Under the pieces are notes generated by a model, which did no database searches, was not told where the DNA came from, and saw only the letters and a list, made by a program, of their open reading frames with translations. Below, piece after piece: positions 1 through 9,068 of a stretch of 64,000 nt of DNA (positions are counted from its first letter, which is position 1; each line of letters begins with the position of its first letter). The position numbers and the translations under genes were made by a program. The stretch comes from Rhodoligotrophos sp. CJ14 (GTDB lineage: Bacteria; Pseudomonadota; Alphaproteobacteria; Rhizobiales; Im1). The stretch is from NCBI RefSeq assembly GCF_038811545.1, contig NZ_CP133319.1:3980001-4044000 (forward strand), written 5' to 3'.

Positions 1-84
1 CGCAGCTTCTGCTTCCTCCCGGATACGCCTCCAGACGGGGTCAACCTGCTGAAGCTTCGCAGTGGATGCAGTGAAGCGTGCCAT
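1..84 (-). CDS. cysE: Serine O-acetyltransferase, N-terminal fragment
   Basis: Only the first 28 codons lie in the window; the gene runs off the left edge. The translation begins MARFTASTAKLQQVDPVW and continues RRIREEAEAA, which matches the start of the N-terminal helical domain of CysE (typical pattern DPxWxRIREEAE). CysE acetylates L-serine with acetyl-CoA, the first committed step of cysteine synthesis in the cytoplasm. A GGAG ribosome-binding site lies 5 bases before the ATG. The catalytic left-handed beta-helix is outside the window, so the call rests on the N-terminal motif alone. Confidence 0.72.
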   Translation of the reverse strand, partial: MARFTASTAKLQQVDPVWRRIREEAEAA

Positions 85-238
85 GGCCTTCTCCTTCCGC
101 CTCGGGGGAACATGTCTCCTCCCGCTGCCTATTTGAACGAGATAACCGTTCCGATGCCCATGCACAAGCCGATGCGGCTTGCAGCATGTGGATGGCTCTG
201 GTAGCGCGATGGGTGTTCGTCCCGACGAGGTTGCCATT

Positions 239-1060
239 ATGCACAGTGATCTTTTAGCGCTCGGAGAGGCGCTTCCGTCCCCGACGCCCCATCTTGCGGC
301 ACGCCGCGCGGGAAGCGTTGGCTATCTGATCTTCAACCGCCCGGAGCGGCGCAATGCCGTCAGCCTCGAGATGTGGGAGGCGATACCGGCATTGATGCGG
401 GCGTTTGATGAGGACCCCGCCATCCGGGCGGTCGTGCTGGCGGGCGCGGGGGATCAGGCCTTCATCGCCGGTGCCGACATCAGCGAGTTCGAGGGTGAGC
501 GCAACAGCGCGGAAAGCGCTGCCCTTTATGAGGAGCGCAACAGCGCTGCCTACCGGGCCATAGCCGAAAGTCCGAAATCGGTGATCGCCATGATTCACGG
601 TTTCTGCATCGGCGGGGGTATGGCCATTGCGCTGGCCTGCGACATCCGGATCGCGGCCGAGGGCTCGACCTTCGCCATTCCGGCAGCCCGGCTGGGCCTT
701 GCCTATCCGCCTGAGGCGATGGCGCTTCTGGTGCGGGCTGTCGGCCCCTCGCGCGCTAAGCTCATCCTTCACACCGCACGTCGCTTTTCTTCTGACGAGG
801 CGCTGGCCATGGGACTGGTGGACCTGGTGGCGCCACGCACCGAGCTGCTTGCCCGGGTTGGGGAGCTCACTGACGCGATTTCCGATAACGCGCCGTTGAC
901 CATCGCGGCGGCGAACGCCACCATCGATGCGGTCCTTGGTTCTTTTGGATTGGACGATAACGCCCGCGCAGCGATCGCCCGCTGTTTTGCAAGTGACGAT
1001 TATCGGGAAGGTCGCCAAGCATTTATGGAAAAAAGGCGTCCAATTTTCCGCGGCAGCTAA
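239..1060 (+). CDS. Crotonase-fold (enoyl-CoA hydratase/isomerase family) protein
   Basis: The product is 273 residues from the ATG that follows a GAGG site; upstream in-frame starts at 179 and 209 have poorer ribosome-binding sites. The crotonase fold is clear: NRPERRNAVS at residues 33-42, the first oxyanion-hole segment AGAD at 77-80, and the second, GGG, at 125-127. Both glutamates that activate water in classical enoyl-CoA hydratase are missing: the position after GGGx is Ala instead of Glu, and the later PE pair is PA. It should still bind an acyl-CoA, but hydration is unlikely; isomerase, lyase or thioesterase activity is more plausible. It is a lone gene, divergent from cysE. Confidence 0.8.
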   Translation: MHSDLLALGEALPSPTPHLAARRAGSVGYLIFNRPERRNAVSLEMWEAIPALMRAFDEDPAIRAVVLAGAGDQAFIAGADISEFEGERNSAESAALYEERNSAAYRAIAESPKSVIAMIHGFCIGGGMAIALACDIRIAAEGSTFAIPAARLGLAYPPEAMALLVRAVGPSRAKLILHTARRFSSDEALAMGLVDLVAPRTELLARVGELTDAISDNAPLTIAAANATIDAVLGSFGLDDNARAAIARCFASDDYREGRQAFMEKRRPIFRGS

Positions 1061-1300
1061 GCAACGGGTTTATTTTCTGCCTTCTCAATTGGTTATGGTT
1101 GATCGCCGTCAGTTGTGGAACCCGACCCTGGCCTCAGCGTTAACTTGGCACAGAAGCTGGATTTCGTCTGGTTCGGCAGCCGGAGCGGCTGCGACATGGC
1201 CTTTAAGTGGCTGAGCTCTGCCCGAACTGGAGGATCTGCTTCGACCGAGGCTCTCGAAAGCTTCGACCGAGCAGCATCATTGGAAGGTCAGGAGGCAGAC

Positions 1301-1972
1301 ATGCTGAAGAAGACAGTAAGCGTCATTGCGATTGCGGCGGGCTTGGGTCTTGCCCCGCTGGCCGCGGTTCAGGCACAGACCACTCCCACGCCGCCGGCAC
1401 AAAATCAGCCGGCACAGGATCAGTCTGCGCAGCCCACGCCACCAGCCACGACCACCCCGAATGCGCAAACGCCAAGCACATCCGACAGTGGCTCGACGGC
1501 TCAGGCACCTTCGACACCGGGCTCCACTGGGCAAACGGCCGATAACAGCGAAGGTAAGCCTGTGGATGGTCAGATCACCATGCAGCAGGAAGGAACCTAT
1601 CTCGGCACCGACCTGATCGGCACCACGGTCTATTCCGCTGGAAACGAGGACATCGGCGATGTGGCCGACGTGATCATCGGCACCGATGGCCGCATTCAGG
1701 GCGTCGTGGTCGGCGTAGGCGGCTTCCTTGGCATTGGCCAGAAGGACGTGGCGATCCAGATGGACAAGGTCCAGATGCAGGATCAGGGCGACAACACCGC
1801 CAAGCTGATCGTGAATGCCAGCCGCGAGGAGCTCGAGCAGGCGCCTGAGTTCCGCACTGTTGCCGAAATGCAGTCGGACAACAATAATGCGACGACCACC
1901 GGCAACACGCCTATGACCGGCACCGGCACCGGAACAGGCGGCACCGGGGCGGCAACTGGCACCAGCGACTGA
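1301..1972 (+). CDS. Exported PRC-barrel domain protein
   Basis: The 223-residue product starts at the ATG preceded by AGGAGG; the longer open frame upstream lacks such a site. Residues 1-25 form a signal peptide ending AVQAQ. A Pro/Gln/Thr/Ser-rich linker of about 65 residues follows, then a PRC-barrel (about 95-165: GTDLIGTTVYSAGNEDIG and DVIIGTDGRIQGVVVGVGGF) and a Thr/Gly/Asn-rich tail. Such periplasmic PRC-barrel proteins are common in Hyphomicrobiales, with no established function. The disordered linker and tail suggest a surface or envelope location. A strong terminator follows, so the gene is probably monocistronic. Confidence 0.8.
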   Translation: MLKKTVSVIAIAAGLGLAPLAAVQAQTTPTPPAQNQPAQDQSAQPTPPATTTPNAQTPSTSDSGSTAQAPSTPGSTGQTADNSEGKPVDGQITMQQEGTYLGTDLIGTTVYSAGNEDIGDVADVIIGTDGRIQGVVVGVGGFLGIGQKDVAIQMDKVQMQDQGDNTAKLIVNASREELEQAPEFRTVAEMQSDNNNATTTGNTPMTGTGTGTGGTGAATGTSD

Positions 1973-1996
1973 CGCCTGGTAAGGCTTAGCGCCGAA

Positions 1997-2031
1997 AACC
2001 AGGTCGCGTGGAAGCGCGGCCTGGTTTTTTT
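1997..2031 (+). terminator. Rho-independent terminator after the PRC-barrel gene
   Basis: AACCAGGTCGCG pairs with CGCGGCCTGGTT across a TGGAAG loop (12 pairs, one G-T wobble) and is followed by a run of seven T. It separates the PRC-barrel gene from the convergent alpha/beta hydrolase, whose stop codon lies at the end of the T run. Confidence 0.85.
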
Positions 2032-2791
2032 ATGGAGTGGCGCTCGCCTGACTCAGGAACGCGATCACCCCCGCCTTGTAGCGCCGGTCTCCCACCGTCC
2101 GCATATGGTCGCGATCTGGCACGATCAGGACCTCTGAACCGGGAATGACGGCTTGCAATGGCTCGGGCCGACCGGCGATGTGATCTTTCGATCCGACGGC
2201 GATCAGCGTCGGCGCGGTAATCCGCCTGAGCTCCTCGGCCGCGATCTTCTGGCGCGAGGTGCGAATGCAGGCGGCGAGCGCCTTCCGATCGCTCTTGGTC
2301 GCATCGGCAAAAATCCGGAACGGCCGCGCGTCACGGTCCTGAACGTCATCGAGGCTGTCGGCCTCCAGCGCCTTGGCGATATCCTCCGCGCCTCCGACGC
2401 CATTGATCATGTTCTCGGCAAGCCCCGCCAGAATGAGGCGCCCCACGCGCTCAGGGTGATCGATCGCGAGTCGCGCGGCCACCCGGGCCCCCATTGAATA
2501 GCCCATCACGTCAGCCTGGCGCATGCAGAGGTGATCGAGCAGGCCAACCGCGTCCTCGGCCATGGCCGAGGTGGTATAGAGTTCGGAGTGATAGAGCTTT
2601 TCACTCTGACCATGACCCCGATGATCGAACACGATCACCTGATAGCCGGCTTGGGTGAGGGCTGTCACCCAGCCCGTGTCGATCCAGTTCGCTTGCGCAT
2701 TCGAGGCAAAGCCATGGATCAAGAGGATCGGAGGGCCATCGCCATCGACTTCGTAATGGATACTCACGCCCTGCGAGGAAAACTGCGGCAA
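2030..2791 (-). CDS. Alpha/beta hydrolase
   Basis: A 253-residue alpha/beta-hydrolase-fold protein. I prefer a TTG start (LPQFSSQG) because AGGAG lies six bases upstream; a longer reading from TTG at 2860 has no such site. Seen: the oxyanion segment LLIHGFASN, DHRGHGQSE after strand 4, the nucleophile elbow GYSMG, the acid in GSKDHIAG and the catalytic His in PDRDHMRTVG. It has no signal peptide, so it acts in the cytoplasm on an unknown ester, lactone or similar bond. Substrate cannot be read from the sequence. It converges with the PRC-barrel gene across the shared terminator. Confidence 0.82.
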   Translation of the reverse strand: MPQFSSQGVSIHYEVDGDGPPILLIHGFASNAQANWIDTGWVTALTQAGYQVIVFDHRGHGQSEKLYHSELYTTSAMAEDAVGLLDHLCMRQADVMGYSMGARVAARLAIDHPERVGRLILAGLAENMINGVGGAEDIAKALEADSLDDVQDRDARPFRIFADATKSDRKALAACIRTSRQKIAAEELRRITAPTLIAVGSKDHIAGRPEPLQAVIPGSEVLIVPDRDHMRTVGDRRYKAGVIAFLSQASATP

Positions 2792-2989
2792 TATTGGCTC
2801 CTGAAGACATTTCTTCGGCACGTGCTTTGCGGGGGCGCCAGGATATGCTATTCGCCGCAAAGAGCAATCCGGAGCGGCCTCAGCCCGAGGGCTTTATGGT
2901 CTTGACGGCGCGCCGCTCCAACCACAAGCGATCACGACCTCCTTGCGATCTTTCGCGAAGAATGTGATCCCCCGGCCGATGGACCTACA

Positions 2990-3238
2990 ATGGCGCACGC
3001 GATCATTCCGAAGTTTCACAACGATATGGGTGTCGAAGTCATCGAGATCGGTGTGAAGGAGTTCGAATGCACCGGTGCATCCGCGCCGTTCGACCACCCG
3101 CATATCTATATGGATATGGGCGACGACAGCGAGATCATCTGCTCATACTGCTCGACCGTCTACCGCCACAATCCGAGCCTTGGCCCCGAAGACTCCAAGC
3201 CGGCGGGAGCGCTCTACAAGGAATATGTCGAAGGCTGA
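2990..3238 (+). CDS. CHCC zinc-finger protein, NDUFS6-like
   Basis: An 82-residue protein with Cys27, His36, Cys51 and Cys54 in the spacing of the zf-CHCC domain, found in the 13-kDa complex I subunit NDUFS6 of mitochondria and in free-standing alphaproteobacterial proteins. The C-terminal CSYCSTVYRH is characteristic. It probably binds one Zn ion and may be an accessory subunit of respiratory NADH dehydrogenase; the nuo genes are not in this window. Its last codons overlap the start of the GNAT gene, so the two are probably translationally coupled. Confidence 0.8.
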   Translation: MAHAIIPKFHNDMGVEVIEIGVKEFECTGASAPFDHPHIYMDMGDDSEIICSYCSTVYRHNPSLGPEDSKPAGALYKEYVEG

Positions 3239-3755
3239 TTTGCGAGGCGCGGCTGTGGATCTGCGGGAAGCGGTGCTTATCCGCGACTTTCATGATCGTG
3301 ATACTCCCGCGGTGATCGCCCTTGCCGATGAGCTTCGCCGCTTCGAGGCGCGTCTCTATCTCCGGATGAAGCCTTCGCGCCAGCTTGGACGCTGGTACGT
3401 GGACGAGCTTCTTGCTGAATGCGCGGAAGCCGATGGCCGCATTTTCGTCGCCGACAGCAGTGGCCTCGTGGTCGGCTATGTCTGCGTGCGTGCCCGTGTG
3501 GTGGACGAGGCGCGCGACCGCAGCCAGCTCTCCTACGCCATGATTGATGATCTTATCGTGGCAAGCGATTATCGCGGGCGGGGTATAGGTCGAATGCTGA
3601 TCGATCAGGCGCAGTATTATGCCCGGAGGCGCGGTGCCGCCTGGCTCAGGATCGGGGTCCTCGCCAGCAACACCAATGCCCACGATCTCTATCGCCGCGA
3701 GGGCTTCGATGATCACCTGGTGATGCTTGAGAAGCGGCTGAAGCCGATGCGGTAA
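3225..3755 (+). CDS. GNAT family N-acetyltransferase
   Basis: The 176-residue product starts at an ATG overlapping the end of the zinc-finger gene, with AAGG just upstream. The acetyl-CoA-binding motif A is clear (IDDLIVASDYRGRGIGRMLI, with the RGRGIG pyrophosphate loop), followed by motif B (LRIGVLASNTNAHDLYRREGF). The fold transfers an acetyl group from acetyl-CoA to an amine, but the substrate cannot be predicted. The N-terminal 80 residues contain the usual first strand and helices (IRDFHDRDTPAVIALADEL). Confidence 0.82.
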   Translation: MSKADLRGAAVDLREAVLIRDFHDRDTPAVIALADELRRFEARLYLRMKPSRQLGRWYVDELLAECAEADGRIFVADSSGLVVGYVCVRARVVDEARDRSQLSYAMIDDLIVASDYRGRGIGRMLIDQAQYYARRRGAAWLRIGVLASNTNAHDLYRREGFDDHLVMLEKRLKPMR

Positions 3756-3773
3756 GCTGCCCGTGCTTCGGCA

Positions 3774-4415
3774 TCACCGGGCTGCCACGGCCGCCGGACC
3801 GGGCCGCGTCGGCTCGTCGAGTGCCTCCCACATCTTCGGATCGTAAGAGGACTGACGCTTGACATACTGATAGGGCGTTTCCGACCAGTCGAGCACGGTC
3901 GGGTTCTGGTTATCGAGCACCAGGTCGCCCCCGGTGGTCTTCACCATCAGCACCGCGTGCCCGTCCCCGCGCTCGTCGATCACCACGGTCAGAAGTAAAG
4001 TGGAACGTGGCCATCCCAGCTGCTCAAGATAATATTGCTTGAGCAGGGCGTAGTCTTCGCAATCACCTTTTTCGCCGGGAATGGTCCAATACTCGTCCAC
4101 TTGGTAGAGTTCATTGTCCGTGGCCGGCTTCACCATCTTGTTCACGTGGTCATTCACCGAGACCAGCTCCTTGAGCCGCTCGGGCGTGAGCGCGACCCGT
4201 GCCGGCGTGGAACGTTGGCGCGCGCAGGACTGGGGAAATCGCTTGCAGAAATCAACGAAGCCGATGGGCGGCAGAGCCTGCTCGTGGACCTTGGCATAGG
4301 CGGCGTTCACCGCCAGGCGATAGCCACCGCTATCCTCGTGAAAGCTGGCTGACTGCGCTTGCGCAGCGGTCACCAGGCTTCCCATCACTGCAATTGTTGC
4401 CACCAATCGCTTCAT
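3774..4415 (-). CDS. Transglutaminase-like cysteine proteinase (BTLCP family)
   Basis: The 213-residue product starts at MKRLVATIAVMG; 12 extra in-frame codons upstream are unlikely because they would precede the signal peptide. The signal peptide runs to about residue 20 (TAAQAQ). The triad is visible: Cys119 in GDCEDYALLK, His153 in GDGHAVLMV and Asp168 in LVLDNQ. BTLCP proteins of proteobacteria are predicted periplasmic peptidases or amidases; relatives such as LapG cleave an adhesin. No LapA or LapD partner is visible here, so an adhesin-release role is only a possibility. Confidence 0.82.
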   Translation of the reverse strand: MKRLVATIAVMGSLVTAAQAQSASFHEDSGGYRLAVNAAYAKVHEQALPPIGFVDFCKRFPQSCARQRSTPARVALTPERLKELVSVNDHVNKMVKPATDNELYQVDEYWTIPGEKGDCEDYALLKQYYLEQLGWPRSTLLLTVVIDERGDGHAVLMVKTTGGDLVLDNQNPTVLDWSETPYQYVKRQSSYDPKMWEALDEPTRPGPAAVAAR

Positions 4416-4589
4416 ACTTTGACGCCCATCTCTCTTCTTTGTTGAGAGCATCCTGGCGCGCCAACGTTTTAAACAAAGGTAATGCGAAGAATATCTGGAT
4501 TTGATGTTTGACAGAAGGCTAATGTAGCTAAACTACATAGCCACTTACATGATTCAATAACCTAATGACTGATTCACCGTTTAACTGGT

Positions 4590-5156
4590 TTACGCTCCGG
4601 AAACCAACTGGTTGATACGATCAAGCGCGCCTATATCGCGGGTTTCGTCTGATCCTGTCCGGAAATTTGTTATCGGATGTTCACTAAACCAGTGCGGTTC
4701 GTTAAGAGGGAACAGCGCGCCCAGCACCTGCACGGTTTGCCGTCCATCCACAAGCATGGGCAGGAAAACGCACTCAAAAGACGCCGTCCGCCCCGAGGCA
4801 CTGACTCCTTTGGCTAAAAAAGCGTGAGGATCATAGGCCGACAGGGTCTCGCTGAGCGCGTGATTGATCCGTTCCCGGTCGGCTGGATCCCAGATCTGCG
4901 AGAAATCGGTGCCGGTAAGCTCACGCCCCGTGAAGCGCCGCAGCGCCGTGCCGGCCAGTCTGAACGTGAACAGCGGTCGCACGGGGCTGCGCTCGAGCAG
5001 CATGATGCAGGGCAATAGCGGACATAGCTCGCGCATCTTCGCATCGCTGCGCTTGGGAGCAGGCCGATCGCCGCGCCAGCCGGTCCAGAGCTCCAACAGG
5101 CGCGCGCTATCGGGGTGCAGCAGATCGGTTTGCTCACCAAAGGTCGGCATTATCAA
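4590..5156 (-). CDS. PAS domain protein (PAS_5 family)
   Basis: A 188-residue protein with the pattern of the alphaproteobacterial PAS_5/DUF1457 family: an N-terminal segment ending LLELWTGWRGDRPAPKRSD, then a PAS-like core (FTFRLAGTALRRFTGRELTG, DPADRERINHALSETL, SFECVFLPMLVDGRQTVQVL). It has no output domain, so it is probably a small sensory or adaptor protein, or a regulator acting through interaction. The 174 bp between it and the BTLCP gene is markedly AT-rich. The cofactor and partner are unknown. Confidence 0.72.
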   Translation of the reverse strand: MIMPTFGEQTDLLHPDSARLLELWTGWRGDRPAPKRSDAKMRELCPLLPCIMLLERSPVRPLFTFRLAGTALRRFTGRELTGTDFSQIWDPADRERINHALSETLSAYDPHAFLAKGVSASGRTASFECVFLPMLVDGRQTVQVLGALFPLNEPHWFSEHPITNFRTGSDETRDIGALDRINQLVSGA

Positions 5157-5433
5157 CGCGCTCCGGTACTGGTCACAACAAAAGGTTTCAAGACCCTCGC
5201 GCGATGATCTTGCATCTGTCGTGCCAGCTCGGGCTGTCTCACAATCGCACAGAGGAGGGTGCGACGGCGCATCTCATGCCTTCGCGAGCATTCCGTGAAA
5301 AGGCTGGTGGCATTCACCCGTAAAATGCGAAACAACAGTGCGGACCAGCCGATCACCTTCCCCTGCAAATCCCGATTCGACGGAAGGCACAGATGAGACG
5401 ACACCACGCCTCGCACAGCGCGACCCGGCCAGG

Positions 5434-6165
5434 ATGGCGCGCCGCATGAGCCGTTCTCCATCATCCTCAGAGCCGATGCTCAATGCGCCGCCGGTTGTGC
5501 TCGGCCTTATTGCGCTGTTCATCGTCATCCATCTCATTCGCTCCGTGCTGTCCTACGATGACGATCTCTGGGTGATCCTCACCTTCGCCTTCATTCCGGC
5601 GCGCTATCTTTATCCTGCCGGGGAACTGCCGGGTGGCGCGGGCGCGGATATCTGGACATTCGTCTCCCACATGTTTCTGCACGGCGGCTGGGCCCACGTG
5701 CTGGTGAACAGCTTCTGGATGCTGGCCTTCGGAACCCTCATCGCCCGCCGCTTGGGTCCTGCTGGATTTCTCCTTCTCACGGCAATTTCTGGAATCGCTG
5801 GTGCAGCCCTTCACCTTCTCATCTATTGGGGAGAGTTCGCGCCCGTGATCGGCGCCTCCGGCGGAATTTCGGGCCAGATGGGCGCAGCCCTCCGTCTGAT
5901 GTTCTCCAATCCTGGCGGCCTTCTTGCAGCCACGCGCCGCGATCAGCGCTATGTCAGGCCACTCACCGTCCGGGAGACCTTCACCAGTCGCGGTCCCCTG
6001 ACCTTCATTCTGGTCTGGCTCGCCATCAACGTGATTTTCGGACTGCTGAGTTTCGGCGCCGGTGATGATGCGACGGTTGCCTGGCAGGCCCATATCGGCG
6101 GATTTCTCGCAGGTCTTCTTGCTTTTGGCCCGATTGACCGCTGGACACGTCGGTTCGTCCTTTAA
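5434..6165 (+). CDS. Rhomboid family intramembrane serine protease
   Basis: With the ATG at 5434 the product is 243 residues. Other starts are a GTG at 5338 and an ATG at 5446; no start has a strong ribosome-binding site, so the 5' end is uncertain. Six hydrophobic segments are visible. The dyad is Ser142 in GASGGISG and His220 in AHIGGFLAG; HGGWAHVLVNSFW (83-95) is the usual HxxxN region of helix 2. It cleaves transmembrane substrates within the inner membrane. An Arg/Thr-rich stretch between helices 5 and 6 is a cytoplasmic or periplasmic loop typical of alphaproteobacterial rhomboids. Substrates are unknown. Confidence 0.85.
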   Translation: MARRMSRSPSSSEPMLNAPPVVLGLIALFIVIHLIRSVLSYDDDLWVILTFAFIPARYLYPAGELPGGAGADIWTFVSHMFLHGGWAHVLVNSFWMLAFGTLIARRLGPAGFLLLTAISGIAGAALHLLIYWGEFAPVIGASGGISGQMGAALRLMFSNPGGLLAATRRDQRYVRPLTVRETFTSRGPLTFILVWLAINVIFGLLSFGAGDDATVAWQAHIGGFLAGLLAFGPIDRWTRRFVL

Positions 6166-6255
6166 CGTCGCGTGAGCTTTCGCGCAGAACTCGTTGCTGC
6201 TCTGCCTTGCGATCTGTGGTAGGCTGTCAGGCCTTACAGTCTTGCGGAGGACAGT

Positions 6256-6684
6256 ATGACAGTGGCGACGATCCTCAAGCAGAAAGGACACGAGGTGATC
6301 ACCGCGGCGGTGACAGACACGGTGCACGCCGCAGCCAAACGTCTCGCCGCGCATCGCATCGGCGCCCTGATCGTGGTGGATGATGGTGGCCGTATCGCCG
6401 GCATCGTCTCGGAACGGGATATCGTCCGTGCACTGGCCGATCACGGCGATGCTGTGCTCTCCGCATCCCTCTCAGCAATCATGGTGCGCGACGTCATCAC
6501 CTGCACACCGGAGGACACGGTGGCGCAGCTGATGGAAGCGATGACCGAGCATCGCGTGCGGCACCTGCCGGTGGTGACGGAGAACGGGCTGTCGGGCATC
6601 GTGTCGATCGGCGACGTCGTCAAGATGCGGATCGCAGAGGCCGAACTCGAGGCGGCCGAGATGAAGCGCTACATCGCGTCCTGA
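6256..6684 (+). CDS. Tandem CBS domain protein
   Basis: A 142-residue protein made of two CBS motifs (about residues 10-60 and 75-130). Each ends in a typical segment: GIVSERDIVRALADHG for the first and GIVSIGDVVKMRI for the second. CBS pairs form a Bateman module that binds adenine nucleotides, S-adenosylmethionine or NADH and regulates partners. GGAGG lies seven bases before the ATG. There is no catalytic domain, so it is probably a stand-alone cytoplasmic sensor. It faces the patatin gene tail to tail. Confidence 0.85.
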   Translation: MTVATILKQKGHEVITAAVTDTVHAAAKRLAAHRIGALIVVDDGGRIAGIVSERDIVRALADHGDAVLSASLSAIMVRDVITCTPEDTVAQLMEAMTEHRVRHLPVVTENGLSGIVSIGDVVKMRIAEAELEAAEMKRYIAS

Positions 6685-6729
6685 CAGTCGCATCGGGGCA
6701 GGGGCGTCCCGCGCGGGTGACGTTCGTTC

Positions 6730-7710
6730 TCAGGCCGAATCGACCTGTGCCAGACGGTCGAGCGCCCATTGGATCTCCGGCAGCGCCCGTTCTGCTGCCT
6801 CACGCCCTGCTTCGATGGCAATATCGGCCTTCTCGAAGTCAAACAGGCCGACATCCCCCGTGCGCGGCGAAATCAGCACGTCCGGCGGGTCGCCCGCAAG
6901 CCGTGAACGCGCGAGCCTGTCCTGGGCGATATTGAACGCAGCCACCAGCACTGCGCTGATGCCCGGTGGGGTCGAATATTCTCGCCGCGGATCGATGGGC
7001 TTCGGTGGTCTGACATCCTGCTGAGACGTGTCGCCCACCTGCTCGACCGCATGAACGATATCTGGCTGCTGCACCACCGTCCCGCCAAAGGCCTCCGCAT
7101 TGACATTGACGGCGATCACCAGCCGCGCCCCGCGTGCCCGGCAGGCAGAAACCGGGATCGGGTTGACCACGGCCCCATCGATCAGCCATTGATGCGCGAA
7201 ATAGATCGGCTTGAACACGCCGGGCAAGGCGTAGGACGCCCGGATGGCATCGGCCAGGTGCCCCTTCTGCAGCCAGATCTCGTGGCCGGTTAACAGCTCC
7301 GTGCCGATGCAAATGAAGGGGCGGTCGAGCTCCTCGATCAACGTATCGCCCAGTTGCTCATTGAGCATGCGCTGCAGCCTGTCGCCGGCAATGAGGCCAC
7401 CGCCGCGCCAAGAGAAGTCGAGCAGCGAAAAGATGCGACGCCTCGTCAGTTTCCGAGCGAAATCTTCGAGCGCATCGAGCTTGCCCGCCGCGAACAGACC
7501 TCCGACCAGCGCCCCGATCGAGGTTCCGGCAATCACGTCGAACTCGATATCCGCCTCGAGCAATCGATGGATCACGCCGATATGGGCCCAGCCGCGTGCA
7601 GCACCGGCACCGAGTGCGAGCCCCACCCGGGGACGCTGCCGCTCGGCAATCGGCGTCACCGCCTCGCCGGAGCCATTCGCTGGCCCTTCGAAATGTCTCC
7701 AGAACCTCAA
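6730..7710 (-). CDS. Patatin-like phospholipase family protein
   Basis: A 326-residue protein with the patatin fold: oxyanion loop GAGAARGWAHIG (34-45), nucleophile elbow GTSIGA with Ser64, and the dyad Asp178 in DGAVVNPIPV. The bacterial RssA/NTE subgroup hydrolyses acyl esters of phospholipids or lysophospholipids. The reading opens at TTG; a GTG at 7659, just before the conserved domain, is an alternative start and would give 309 residues. There is no signal peptide, so it acts in the cytoplasm or at the inner leaflet. Confidence 0.86.
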   Translation of the reverse strand: MRFWRHFEGPANGSGEAVTPIAERQRPRVGLALGAGAARGWAHIGVIHRLLEADIEFDVIAGTSIGALVGGLFAAGKLDALEDFARKLTRRRIFSLLDFSWRGGGLIAGDRLQRMLNEQLGDTLIEELDRPFICIGTELLTGHEIWLQKGHLADAIRASYALPGVFKPIYFAHQWLIDGAVVNPIPVSACRARGARLVIAVNVNAEAFGGTVVQQPDIVHAVEQVGDTSQQDVRPPKPIDPRREYSTPPGISAVLVAAFNIAQDRLARSRLAGDPPDVLISPRTGDVGLFDFEKADIAIEAGREAAERALPEIQWALDRLAQVDSA

Positions 7711-7923
7711 TGGTCTGCCCGCTCGTCTACTCCGCCACGGAGGAGGTGTATGGCTTCGCGTACTGTGGTGGGTCTAGCTCTGCAATCGTCCATGGCTATC
7801 CTTTCGGATAGATTAAGGCTGTGTGACGGCACGTGCGGCCAGCTCCGATATCTGGCCGCAATCCGGCATTCCACTCAGCCCTGGGATCGATTGTCGCAGG
7901 TAAGCCTGTCTGCGGCTGTCTAC

Positions 7924-8403
7924 CTAAAGCTGAGTGGGGTTTGGAACGTCCCCGTACACTTCGAGAGGATCGAATGTCTTTTGACTTTCGCGGAATTCCA
8001 GGCGGATCTCCGGAGAAACCGATTGGCCTAGGGGCACGGAGCGATAGAAGCAGGACTTGTAGCCCACATGGCAGCTGGCGCCAGATCCTGCCACCTGCAC
8101 CTTCAGCCATACAGCATCCTGATCATCGTCGATCCTGAGGTCGACGACCTTCTGCACGAGTCCGCTGCTTGCGCCCTTGTGCCAGAGAACCTTGCGCGAG
8201 CGGCTCCAGTAATGAGCCTCGCCCGTCTCTATGGTGCGCCGCAGCGCCTCCGCATTCATATATCCAACCATCAGCACATCGCCGCTGGCAGCATCAGTGG
8301 TCACGGCGACGAGCAATCCATCCTGATCGAACTTCGGCGCGAGGTCCTGGCCTTCCTCGACTTGTTCGATGCTGAGGCGCTTCGAGAAAACTGTATCGTT
8401 CAT
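7924..8403 (-). CDS. hisI: Phosphoribosyl-AMP cyclohydrolase
   Basis: The third enzyme of histidine synthesis, opening the purine ring of phosphoribosyl-AMP to give ProFAR. The 159-residue protein has the monofunctional HisI core: [26 protein letters not shown], the Mg site in [15 protein letters not shown], and zinc cysteines Cys111 and Cys118 in [12 protein letters not shown]. It lacks a HisE domain. A TTG 12 codons upstream would overlap the folE stop by 4 bp and is an alternative start. It lies downstream of folE and is probably co-transcribed with it, an arrangement common in this order. Confidence 0.93.
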   Translation of the reverse strand: MNDTVFSKRLSIEQVEEGQDLAPKFDQDGLLVAVTTDAASGDVLMVGYMNAEALRRTIETGEAHYWSRSRKVLWHKGASSGLVQKVVDLRIDDDQDAVWLKVQVAGSGASCHVGYKSCFYRSVPLGQSVSPEIRLEFRESQKTFDPLEVYGDVPNPTQL

Positions 8404-8435
8404 GGCGTGCGTTCTGTACCGAACCGGAAGCTGGG

Positions 8436-9068
8436 TCAACGGGCGTGACGGATCAATTCGAAGAAGCGGGCCTGCAAATGGTGATCCGCCTTGAATTCAC
8501 CTGTGAATTGGGTGGTGATGGTCGAGACGTTGGGCTTCTGCACTCCGCGCAGAGACATGCATTGATGGACGGCATCGATCATCACCGCAACCCCGCGCGG
8601 CTTGAGCGCCGTTTCGATCGCATCGGCAATCTGCGCCGTCATCGTCTCCTGGGTCTGCAGCCGGCGTGCGAACACCTCGACGACCCGCGCGATCTTCGAC
8701 AGCCCCACGATGCGCCCCGTGGGGAAATAGGCGACATGGGCCTTGCCCACGAACGGCACCATGTGATGCTCGCAATGTGAGGCCACTTCGATGTCGCGGA
8801 TCAGCACGATATCGTCATAGCCGGCGGTCTCCTCGAAGGTGCGCGACAGGATTTCGACCGGATCCTGCCCATAGCCTTTGAAGAATTCCCGATAGGCCCG
8901 CACCACCCGCTGCGGGGTATCCGCAAGCCCGTCCCGGTTCGGATCATCGCCCGCCCATCGGATCAGCGTGCGCACCGCCGCTTCCGCTTCCTCCTGCGTG
9001 GGTCGCCCCGAGGCATCCACCGCGACATCGTCCCTGTGGCGCGCGAGAAGGCTCACGATCGCATCCAT
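8436..9068 (-). CDS. folE: GTP cyclohydrolase I
   Basis: It converts GTP to 7,8-dihydroneopterin triphosphate, the first step of tetrahydrofolate and queuosine-type synthesis. From ATG (AGGAG five bases upstream) the product is 210 residues, normal for the family; a longer frame upstream has no homologous content. Zinc ligands are visible: the Cys and His of [11 protein letters not shown], and the Cys in [12 protein letters not shown]. The active-site segment [18 protein letters not shown] is intact. It heads the folE-hisI pair and diverges from the iron-sulfur scaffold gene. Confidence 0.95.
   Translation of the reverse strand: MDAIVSLLARHRDDVAVDASGRPTQEEAEAAVRTLIRWAGDDPNRDGLADTPQRVVRAYREFFKGYGQDPVEILSRTFEETAGYDDIVLIRDIEVASHCEHHMVPFVGKAHVAYFPTGRIVGLSKIARVVEVFARRLQTQETMTAQIADAIETALKPRGVAVMIDAVHQCMSLRGVQKPNVSTITTQFTGEFKADHHLQARFFELIRHAR

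Noticed and set aside
254-1018. Long minus-strand open frame opposite the crotonase gene
   Set aside because: It is the mirror of a GC-rich coding gene; no family resemblance and no ribosome-binding site.
5467-6444. Minus-strand frame of 325 codons opposite the rhomboid gene
   Set aside because: Antisense shadow; composition is His/Glu/Gly-rich as expected from the reverse of membrane-protein codons.
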